A stretch of 13,121 bases of DNA from Bacilli bacterium (GTDB lineage Bacteria; Bacillota_I; Bacilli_A; ML615J-28; CAG-698), in assembly GCA_028691905.1 (NCBI GenBank), contig JAQUYJ010000018.1, positions 1 through 13,121 of the forward strand, read 5' to 3'. The notes beneath the pieces were generated by a model. The model worked only from the letters and a program-made list of their open reading frames with translations, was not told the origin of the DNA and searched no databases. The position numbers and the translations under genes were made by a program. This document shows positions 7,698 to 13,121 of the stretch, piece after piece (position 1 is the first letter of the stretch; every line of letters begins with the position of its first letter).

Positions 7698-8324
7698 TTA
7701 TTCTTTTTTTGTCAGGATATTTACAATCTTATTGACCAATACATCAATTGCCACTTCATTTTTTCCACCTTCCGGGACAATTAAATCAGCATATATTTTA
7801 GATGGTTCTACAAACATCATATGCATCGGACGTACTGTTTCCAAATATTGATGAATAACAGAATCCAAGCTTCTTCCCCGGTCTTCCATATCCCGCTTTA
7901 AACGCCGAATGAAACGGACATCATCGGGAGTGTCAACGAAAACTTTAATATCAAACAGAGCCCGAAGTTCTGGAATCGCAAAAGTCATGATTCCTTCGAT
8001 AATGATGACGTTTGACGGTTGGACGACCTCACTCACATCGCTTCGGTTATGAATAACAAAATCGTAGGTAGGTTTCTGAATGGGTTCGAAATTTTGTAAT
8101 TGCTTGATTTGGGCGATCAATAGATCGACATCATAGGCATTGGGATGATCATAATTAACTTTCTTTCGTTCATCCAGTGTCAGGTGATCCAAACGTTTAT
8201 AATAGTCATCAATTCTTATCATGGCGACAGAACCATATTTTTCAGAAGCATGATACAACTTTTTAGCAATGGTTGTTTTTCCGCTGGCAGTTCCTCCGGC
8301 GATTCCAATAATAACTGTTTTCAT
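7698..8324 (-). CDS. udk: Uridine/cytidine kinase
   Basis: Udk phosphorylates uridine and cytidine to UMP and CMP in pyrimidine salvage. The 208-residue protein is of normal length. The P-loop GGTASGKTT is at residues 10-18, then RIDDYYK (37-43), where Asp39/Asp40 belong to the substrate/Mg site, NYDHPNAYD (57-65), IIIEGI (107-112, Walker B-like), FVDTPDDVRFIRRLKRD (129-145) and the lid motif RDMEDRGRS. The start at 8324 has GAGG six bases upstream (plus-strand 8331-8334). It is a single-gene unit with its own strong promoter, convergent with nagA and divergent from the secreted hydrolase. The product UMP is the substrate of PyrH at the other end of the window, but nothing in the sequence shows co-regulation. 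Confidence 0.96.
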   Translation of the reverse strand: MKTVIIGIAGGTASGKTTIAKKLYHASEKYGSVAMIRIDDYYKRLDHLTLDERKKVNYDHPNAYDVDLLIAQIKQLQNFEPIQKPTYDFVIHNRSDVSEVVQPSNVIIIEGIMTFAIPELRALFDIKVFVDTPDDVRFIRRLKRDMEDRGRSLDSVIHQYLETVRPMHMMFVEPSKIYADLIVPEGGKNEVAIDVLVNKIVNILTKKE

Positions 8325-8346
8325 AACTTACCTCACTTCACTATGA

Positions 8347-8375
8347 ATTATACAAATTCCAGGCTGAAAAGTCAA
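8347..8375 (-). promoter_or_regulatory. Sigma-A-type promoter of udk
   Basis: Read on the - strand, TTGACT (plus-strand 8370-8375) and a perfect TATAAT (8347-8352) are separated by exactly 17 bases. The predicted transcript start is near 8340, giving a leader of about 16 bases that holds the GAGG ribosome binding site. Confidence 0.85.
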
Positions 8376-8386
8376 TACTGTTTTTA

Positions 8387-8415
8387 TTGGAATAATAAGC
8401 AAAATATGGTATAAT
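8387..8415 (+). promoter_or_regulatory. Extended -10 promoter of the hydrolase gene
   Basis: TTGGAA (8387-8392, four of six bases matching the -35 consensus) and TATAAT (8410-8415) are 17 bases apart, with a TGG extension just before the -10. Its -35 is only 11 bases from the -35 of the udk promoter, so two polymerases would compete for this region. Confidence 0.8.
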
Positions 8416-8428
8416 AGAAAAGATTTAT

Positions 8429-8434
8429 GGAGGT
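8429..8434 (+). promoter_or_regulatory. Ribosome binding site that sets the hydrolase start
   Basis: GGAGGT lies four bases before the ATG at 8439. An in-frame ATG at 8427 overlaps this site and would sit almost at the 5' end of the predicted transcript, so it is not the start. Confidence 0.85.
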
Positions 8435-8438
8435 AACT

Positions 8439-10505
8439 ATGAAATTAATCCGACGAATAGCCATGTTCTTACTCATACTCTTTTCAACATCGGGAATAGT
8501 ACAGGCTTGGACTGTTCCAACAACATATGAAGAATCGATATTTGAGTTAAGAGGATCCTGGGTTTCAACCGTCAGTAATCTGGATATTGGTCAACAGATC
8601 TCAATTGAGCAATATAAACAGCAATATCAGACCGTGTTGAATACCTTTGAAAGTTTTGCAATGAATGCTGTTTTCTTTCAAGTGAGACCTACCAATGATG
8701 CTTTTTATGAATCGGAGATCAATCCATGGAGTCGCTTTCTTACAGGGAGGCAGGGACTGGATCCGGGTTGGGATCCCCTACCGTGGCTTATTGAAGAAAC
8801 CCATAAAAGAGGAATGGAGTTTCATGCGTGGCTCAATCCATATCGGGTAACACTTGACGTGTTTTCTACAAGTGTCAAAGAATATTTACGGGGAATTCCG
8901 GAAGTGGATATTCCTTACTGGCATAACAAATATCTTACTGAACAGTATCAGCCGGAATTGAATGCAGCACTGAGCAGTCTTGATGATAAGAATTTCGCAA
9001 AACAACATCCGGAATTATTGATCCAAGGCGGAGTCCGTATTCTTCTCAATCCCGCTAAGGAAGAAGTAAGAGAACATATCTATCAAACGATTAGTGAAAT
9101 CATAACAAAGTACGATGTTGATGCAATTCACTTTGATGATTATTTTTATAACGATGTTTCTTTTGTCTCGGATAAGGATCTTTTTTTGGAAGACACCCAG
9201 GCAACCGGTTATAACTTGGCAGCTCATAAAGACTGGCGTCGCCATCAGGTCGACTTGTTGGTTGAAGGAATCGATTCTCTTATTGAAACATTCAATCTTG
9301 AAAATCAAAGAGAAGTGCAATTTGGAATTTCCCCGGCAGGTGGTTGGGCTCCATCCATTACTGAATGCAGTGCCAGCAGCTATGGGATGGAAGGCGGCAT
9401 GGAAGGATATCCATGTACCGGATACAGTTCCTATCACGATTTGTTTGCTGACACAAGAAAATGGGTTAAAGAAGAATGGCTGGATTATATTTTACCTCAA
9501 AATTATTTTGAATTGGGTCGTTATCATGAAGCCATTTCTGATTGGTGGAGTCGTCAGGTAGAAGGAACCAGTGTCAAACTGTATATGGGACTTGGAATTT
9601 ATCAATTGAATAATTATACTTATTTGACATCCAGCGAATATATCAGGCAATTACGTTTTAATCACTCCTATACCAATATAAAGGGTATTGTGTTCTTTTC
9701 CTATCGAAACCTGCTTGCCAATTCCGGTGAAATGAAACAATCCAATGATTTGATTAAAACATATTGGACAAGGCAGCCATTATTACCTGCTGCTGTCCAA
9801 CCTGGAATTTATCCCGATGTGGCAGTGGATCAGGTTTTATTAACGAGAAGAAATCAAAAGGCAATGATGGAGTTTGCAGCAGTTGATGGAGCGATAGGAT
9901 ATGCCATCTATCGAAGTGAAGTCGGTCAGATACCGGTAATGAACGCCAGTACAATCCGCCAAATCATCCCGGCAGGAAACGATATAATTTTTTATGAAGA
10001 CCAAGTCGAAAATGACGATGTATTTGATTATCACATTAAAGCAATCCTTTCCAATGGCAATCTAAGTGCTTTAAGCAAAAAAGTGAATATGGGAGAAATT
10101 TTTATCAATAACGAACCGCAGATTTTGCATTTCAATCTTTCAGGAAGTAATATTTATTCACCGATGGACAAAATAGTAATCACTGGAACATTCGAAGATG
10201 CCAATCAGGATGCATTGACTGCTGTATTGGAATACGCTTATGACGGTGTTCGCTACCGTCACAGCATTCCTATTGAAGTAATTGACAATGAATTCAGTGT
10301 AGAATTTTATCCTCCCCAAAACTATTCGAAAACGGCACTCTTCCGCTTAAGTGTAAGTGATCCAACTGCAACCACCCAAAGTCATTCGAAAACAGTTTAT
10401 ATTGTTGAATCAGGAATGAACATGCTGGATATGCAGTTGTATTATGCACTGGACTATATTAACGAACAGATGAAAGCAATCATGGGTCTGGCATATGGGG
10501 ATTGA
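8439..10505 (+). CDS. Secreted glycoside hydrolase-like 10 (YngK/DigH family) protein with C-terminal beta domains
   Basis: From the ATG at 8439 the protein has 688 residues. A signal peptide covers about residues 1-23 (positive MKLIRR, hydrophobic core, VQA cleavage site, no lipobox cysteine). The GHL10/DUF187 barrel follows at about 35-430: FELRGSWVS, FFQVRPTNDAFY (79-90), HAWLNPYR (129-136), DAIHFDDYFY (228-237, with Asp233/Asp234 as likely catalytic or metal residues), FGISPAGGW (295-303) and YILPQNYFELG (350-360). E. coli DigH of this family cleaves peptidoglycan glycans lacking stem peptides, so a wall-glycan substrate is the best guess here. Beyond about 450 lies a fibronectin type III-like unit, then a second Ig-like beta unit at about 550-655. 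No sortase motif or membrane anchor is visible. Cys310 and Cys325, in an insert after the GISP motif, could form a disulfide. The end overlaps the next gene. Confidence 0.88.
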   Translation: MKLIRRIAMFLLILFSTSGIVQAWTVPTTYEESIFELRGSWVSTVSNLDIGQQISIEQYKQQYQTVLNTFESFAMNAVFFQVRPTNDAFYESEINPWSRFLTGRQGLDPGWDPLPWLIEETHKRGMEFHAWLNPYRVTLDVFSTSVKEYLRGIPEVDIPYWHNKYLTEQYQPELNAALSSLDDKNFAKQHPELLIQGGVRILLNPAKEEVREHIYQTISEIITKYDVDAIHFDDYFYNDVSFVSDKDLFLEDTQATGYNLAAHKDWRRHQVDLLVEGIDSLIETFNLENQREVQFGISPAGGWAPSITECSASSYGMEGGMEGYPCTGYSSYHDLFADTRKWVKEEWLDYILPQNYFELGRYHEAISDWWSRQVEGTSVKLYMGLGIYQLNNYTYLTSSEYIRQLRFNHSYTNIKGIVFFSYRNLLANSGEMKQSNDLIKTYWTRQPLLPAAVQPGIYPDVAVDQVLLTRRNQKAMMEFAAVDGAIGYAIYRSEVGQIPVMNASTIRQIIPAGNDIIFYEDQVENDDVFDYHIKAILSNGNLSALSKKVNMGEIFINNEPQILHFNLSGSNIYSPMDKIVITGTFEDANQDALTAVLEYAYDGVRYRHSIPIEVIDNEFSVEFYPPQNYSKTALFRLSVSDPTATTQSHSKTVYIVESGMNMLDMQLYYALDYINEQMKAIMGLAYGD

Positions 10506-11199
10506 TGAATTTAAATTAATTGGTGCCAGTCTTATTGTGACGGGCTTGCTGTTCTTTATTGCAAACAATGCGATTCAAACTACCAATTATCGAAGAAAAA
10601 GTATTTACATCGTTATTTTTGGACTTTTGAGTCTGTTGGCAGCCGGTGCCGGCATCGCAGTTGACCTGTTCTATTATCAATTTGTGATATACTCGATTTT
10701 ATATTTTGTTTTTCCCCTATCCATACTTTTCTTTACAATTGGATTTTATGTTTTTTATGCAGCTCAGGCAAAGAAATACAAACAAAGATGGAACCAATAT
10801 GTGATAAAGGATATAAAAGAGGAACGTTATTTATATGTTTTATTTCGCTATGAAGATTTTTATTTACTGAAAAAAGACAAAGATAATTTTCTTGGTGGTG
10901 ATGTAATCAGGTTTGCGCAGAAAGAAAGATTTCATGACGAAAAAATCAAACAGTTTCTTGCCAGTAAAAAAGTGACTGTTCAGGACAGTAAACTGAAAGG
11001 GGATGTCCGTATTCTGGAAAAGAATAGGCAAACTATATTTTATTGTTATGAAGTAAGCTTGACTGCTTTAGATGAATATGTCAGTCAATATGAACAAATT
11101 GACAAATTTCAAATCGGGCAGATCAATACAAAAGAATTTCATAAAAATGTTATTTTAAGAATGGCAATTGGCGAACCGTTCAGTATCCGCCTGCCATAA
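10495..11199 (+). CDS. Membrane protein with three N-terminal helices and a degenerate Nudix-like cytoplasmic domain
   Basis: I do not recognise a named family. The 234-residue protein has membrane segments at about residues 8-27, 36-59 and 61-90, then a soluble, basic domain of about 140 residues. That domain reads like a Nudix fold: YLYVLFRYEDFYLLKKDKDNFLGG, here described by its parts YLYVLFRY, FYLLKK and NFLGG, followed by a helix ending in IKQFLASKKVTV, which lines up with the Nudix box pattern IRELKEETGLTV. The catalytic glutamates and the glycine of the box are replaced, so hydrolase activity is unlikely. This assignment is pattern matching by eye and tentative. The ATG overlaps the 3' end of the hydrolase gene by 11 bases and no good ribosome binding site precedes it, so translation is probably coupled to the hydrolase. 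A terminator follows directly. Confidence 0.8.
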   Translation: MGIDEFKLIGASLIVTGLLFFIANNAIQTTNYRRKSIYIVIFGLLSLLAAGAGIAVDLFYYQFVIYSILYFVFPLSILFFTIGFYVFYAAQAKKYKQRWNQYVIKDIKEERYLYVLFRYEDFYLLKKDKDNFLGGDVIRFAQKERFHDEKIKQFLASKKVTVQDSKLKGDVRILEKNRQTIFYCYEVSLTALDEYVSQYEQIDKFQIGQINTKEFHKNVILRMAIGEPFSIRLP

Positions 11200-11233
11200 A
11201 AAAACCAGAGGATGTTACACCTCTGGTTTTTTT
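11198..11233. terminator. Bidirectional intrinsic terminator shared by two convergent genes
   Basis: The GC-rich stem CCAGAGG (11205-11211) and CCTCTGG (11220-11226) has an 8-base loop and is flanked by an A7 run on the left and a T7 run on the right. It therefore gives a T-tract after the hairpin on both strands. The left A run overlaps the stop of the membrane protein gene. The loop contains the hflX stop codon, and one arm encodes the last residues of HflX. Confidence 0.92.
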
Positions 11234-12489
11234 GTTTGAATGAATGATTCATATTGTTTTGCTTTTTCTTTGCTCATTTTCGCATGAATGATAACTGCTT
11301 TTTCATTATAATCCATTTCAATAATGTGAGCATGTGCTTTTATTGCATCCAATACCTGTGTTTTATCATAGGGAATGCAAAGCATTACTTCTTCCTCCTG
11401 TCCAAACAATTGCATTTCAATTAATAAAAGGAGATCTTCGATATTGTTTCCTCTCGTTGCGCTTATAGGAACAGAATTTTGATAAGTTGGAGGAATAAAT
11501 AATACCTGATCCAACTTATCCATTTTATTGAAAGCATAGATAACGGGAATATCCTTTACACCCAATTCTTCCAATACTTCGTTTGTAATTCTAATTTGAT
11601 CTTCATAATATTCATTAGAACTATCGACAACATGAATAATCAGATTGGATTCACTTATTTCTTCCAAAGTGGATTTAAATGCTTCAATTAACTGGTGGGG
11701 TAATTTACTGACAAAACCGACAGTATCAATCGCGATAAATCGATGATTATTGGATAATTGGATAAAGCGGGAAGAAGTCTCTAAAGTAGCAAAAAGCATG
11801 TCCTTTTCCAAAACTTCCTTTTTCAAATGATGGGAATGATCCAGCAAGGCATTGAGTGTTGAAGATTTACCACTGTTCGTATAACCAACGAGGCTGACGA
11901 TTGGAATGTCGCTGTTTTTTCGTTTTTGTCTCTGCACAGCCCGATCTTTTTTTAAATCATCCAATTGCTTTTTCAAAAAAGCAATCCGATCGCCGATGTT
12001 TCTGCGGTCCAATTCAAGTTGGGTTTCGCCCTGTCCTCTTCCCCTTCCTTTTCCTCCGACTCCCCGCTGACGGGAAAAGCCCTGATGGAGACCGATTAAG
12101 CGGGGCATAAGGTAGCGAAGCGAAGCAATGTCTACCTGAAGAATAGCTTCTTTTGTTTTTGCTCTTCTTTTGAAAATTTCTAAAATAATATAGGTGCGGT
12201 CAAATACACTGATATCCAAGAGTTTTTCTAATGTACTGATCTGAGCTGGACTTAGTTCATCATTACATACGATAATATCAGCTTCTGCTGCATCAATTGC
12301 TAGTTTTAATTCTTCTATTTTGCCTTTGCGAATATATGTTTTGGGATGAATGGTCGTTGCTGACTGGATAAGAGTGCTGACAGAGTCTATTTCACAGGCC
12401 AAACATAAATTTTTTAATTCATCTATCTCATATTCAAAAAGGTCATTATCATCTAATTGTACACCAACAATAATAGCTTTTTGGGACAT
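11215..12489 (-). CDS. hflX: Ribosome-associated GTPase HflX
   Basis: HflX binds the 50S subunit and splits stalled or hibernating 70S ribosomes, often under heat or antibiotic stress. With the start at 12489 the protein has 424 residues, normal for the family. An N-terminal nucleotide-binding-like domain (1-135) leads to the glycine-rich HflX signature GVGGKGRGRGQGETQLELD (143-161), then the GTPase domain: G1 GYTNSGKSS (202-210), LFATLETSSR (switch I/G2 region, 232-241), G3 DTVGF (255-259) and G4 NKMD (321-324). A longer frame opens at 12531, but that ATG lies upstream of the -10 box; GGAAGG five bases before 12489 supports the shorter form. The gene has its own promoter, divergent from a small membrane protein gene, and its stop codon lies in a terminator loop. 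Confidence 0.96.
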   Translation of the reverse strand: MSQKAIIVGVQLDDNDLFEYEIDELKNLCLACEIDSVSTLIQSATTIHPKTYIRKGKIEELKLAIDAAEADIIVCNDELSPAQISTLEKLLDISVFDRTYIILEIFKRRAKTKEAILQVDIASLRYLMPRLIGLHQGFSRQRGVGGKGRGRGQGETQLELDRRNIGDRIAFLKKQLDDLKKDRAVQRQKRKNSDIPIVSLVGYTNSGKSSTLNALLDHSHHLKKEVLEKDMLFATLETSSRFIQLSNNHRFIAIDTVGFVSKLPHQLIEAFKSTLEEISESNLIIHVVDSSNEYYEDQIRITNEVLEELGVKDIPVIYAFNKMDKLDQVLFIPPTYQNSVPISATRGNNIEDLLLLIEMQLFGQEEEVMLCIPYDKTQVLDAIKAHAHIIEMDYNEKAVIIHAKMSKEKAKQYESFIQTKKPEV

Positions 12490-12494
12490 TGTAT

Positions 12495-12500
12495 CCTTCC
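12495..12500 (-). promoter_or_regulatory. Ribosome binding site that sets the hflX start
   Basis: GGAAGG on the - strand is five bases before the ATG at 12489. This decides between that start and the in-frame ATG at 12531. Confidence 0.8.
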
Positions 12501-12519
12501 TTTCTAGAAGATCGATATT

Positions 12520-12548
12520 ATTATAACACAAGAAAAGAAAATATTCCA
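12520..12548 (-). promoter_or_regulatory. Extended -10 promoter of hflX
   Basis: On the - strand a perfect TATAAT (plus-strand 12520-12525) is preceded by TGT, an extended -10. The -35 position 17 bases away is TGGAAT, only three of six consensus bases, so activity probably rests on the extended -10 or on an activator. The leader would be about 24 bases. Confidence 0.7.
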
Positions 12549-12585
12549 GTAGTAATCATTATCCTGAAAACTTAGTGAAAAACGA

Positions 12586-12614
12586 TTGAAAAATTGCAGT
12601 GCTTGTGTTACAAT
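12586..12614 (+). promoter_or_regulatory. Promoter of the four-helix membrane protein gene
   Basis: TTGAAA (12586-12591) and TACAAT (12609-12614) are 17 bases apart, with a TGT extended -10. The predicted start near 12621 leaves a very short leader of about 12 bases, with GAGG (12622-12625) almost at its 5' end. Confidence 0.8.
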
Positions 12615-12632
12615 AAATAATGAGGTTTTTTT

Positions 12633-13088
12633 ATGGGATTTACAATTGCATTTTTATTGCTGTTTTGTTGTTACTTGGTGGCTGTTAGTTGCTATTTGCA
12701 CCATCAAAAGAAAAAATTACGCGATAATCAAACCAATATGATCAAAGAAAAATTAATAGTAGAAATTAAAATGACCATCCGAAATTTATTTTATATCAGT
12801 ATATTGATGTTGATTTTTGGGATTGCGCTGACATACAGAATCGAAAACCTGGAAATTGAGCCCTGGCATATCGGACTGGGACTGGCAGTGGGCACACTTA
12901 TTTTTTTTCTTTTATTCTTATATTGGGATATTACAAAACCCAAAATTTTGAATTATTTTCTTACAGTAAAGCAAATTGAATTGGATAAGGAAGTCATATC
13001 CGGTATTTTTGTGAATTTAACGATATCAGCTTTTGCCTTTTTACTGATTCAGTGTACCCTTTCTATTATTTATCTTTTTATGGCTTAG
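12633..13088 (+). CDS. Small four-helix membrane protein of unknown function
   Basis: I do not recognise this family. The 151-residue protein has likely membrane segments at about residues 3-22, 50-68, 78-97 and 121-150. A strongly basic cytoplasmic stretch follows the first helix (HHQKKKLR), and a charged linker lies between helices three and four (about 100-120). No catalytic or metal motif is evident. The ATG at 12633 follows GAGG with seven T residues between them, and its own promoter lies just upstream. It is divergent from hflX, with which it shares a promoter repeat. The stop is nine bases before the next start, so it is probably the first gene of a further operon. It is real on the evidence of promoter, ribosome binding site and regular helix pattern. 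Confidence 0.8.
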   Translation: MGFTIAFLLLFCCYLVAVSCYLHHQKKKLRDNQTNMIKEKLIVEIKMTIRNLFYISILMLIFGIALTYRIENLEIEPWHIGLGLAVGTLIFFLLFLYWDITKPKILNYFLTVKQIELDKEVISGIFVNLTISAFAFLLIQCTLSIIYLFMA

Positions 13089-13097
13089 GAGGAAGAT

Positions 13098-13121
13098 ATG
13101 GATTTTACAGAATTAAATATT
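13098..13121 (+). CDS. Start of an unidentified gene (truncated by window end)
   Basis: An AGGAGG ribosome binding site (13087-13092) overlaps the preceding stop and lies five bases before ATG at 13098. Only eight codons (MDFTELNI) are in the window. That beginning would suit, for example, a DEAD-box RNA helicase, but eight residues cannot establish a family. It is probably co-transcribed with the four-helix protein. Confidence 0.7.

Larger units (their letters stand above)
12518..12616. repeat. Inverted repeat covering both divergent -10 regions
   Basis: CTTGTGTTACAATAA on the + strand (12602-12616) recurs on the - strand as CTTGTGTTATAATAA (plus-strand 12518-12532), 14 of 15 bases identical. 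Each copy contains one of the two divergent extended -10 elements. The copies are 69 bases apart. The udk and hydrolase promoters do not share the CTTGTG part, so it is more than generic promoter sequence. Confidence 0.75.

Noticed and set aside
8145..8414. 89-codon + strand frame across the udk start and the divergent promoters
   Set aside because: It runs antisense through udk and over both promoter regions; no ribosome binding site or domain supports it.
9015..9437. Open frame of 140 codons on the - strand opposite the hydrolase gene, and a 148-codon frame on the + strand at 9115-9561
   Set aside because: Both overlap the conserved GHL10 barrel, where the hydrolase frame is clearly the coding one.
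12490..12531. N-terminal extension of HflX from the ATG at 12531
   Set aside because: That codon lies upstream of the -10 box, and a good ribosome binding site precedes 12489, where the protein also matches the family N-terminus.

Overview
The window is a stretch of AT-rich bacterial chromosome with the standard bacterial code: TGA ends several genes and tryptophan is read from TGG. Strong GGAGG-type ribosome binding sites, sigma-A-like promoters, the gene order and the protein sequences all point to a low-GC Bacillota. I favour an Erysipelotrichia- or Mollicutes-related lineage over a classical Bacillus, but this is inference from sequence feel, not from a search. I see no insertion sequence, CRISPR array, tRNA, rRNA or prophage.

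Bases 1-7647, all on the + strand, hold a tightly packed housekeeping operon: 3' end of pyrH (UMP kinase), frr (ribosome recycling), uppS (undecaprenyl diphosphate synthase), cdsA (CDP-diacylglycerol synthase), dxr (MEP isoprenoid pathway), rseP (site-2 protease), proS (prolyl-tRNA synthetase) and nagA (GlcNAc-6-phosphate deacetylase). The uppS/cdsA, cdsA/dxr and dxr/rseP junctions are ATGA overlaps, and proS starts at a TTG directly after the rseP stop. The genes link isoprenoid precursor supply (dxr), the lipid carrier for wall synthesis (uppS), phospholipid synthesis (cdsA) and translation. The operon differs from the familiar Bacillota version in three ways: RseP carries two PDZ domains, ProRS has lost its editing (INS) domain, and nagA occupies the place where polC usually follows proS. 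A strong hairpin terminator ends the operon.

Bases 7698-8324 hold udk (uridine kinase) on the - strand, convergent with nagA. It is transcribed from a near-consensus promoter that lies back to back with the promoter of the next + strand unit. That unit (8439-11199) encodes a secreted YngK/DigH-type glycoside hydrolase (GHL10 family) with two C-terminal beta domains. Overlapping its end is a three-helix membrane protein whose cytoplasmic part resembles a Nudix domain without its catalytic glutamates. A bidirectional terminator separates this unit from convergent hflX (11215-12489, - strand); the hflX stop codon lies in the terminator loop.

Bases 12490-12632 are a divergent promoter region in which both extended -10 elements lie within a near-perfect 15-bp inverted repeat. 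It drives hflX one way and a four-helix membrane protein (12633-13088) the other way. The first codons of another gene follow at 13098.

I found no clear new biological system. The best leads are the shared repeat at the hflX divergent promoter, the INS-less ProRS, and the hydrolase/degenerate-Nudix membrane protein pair.
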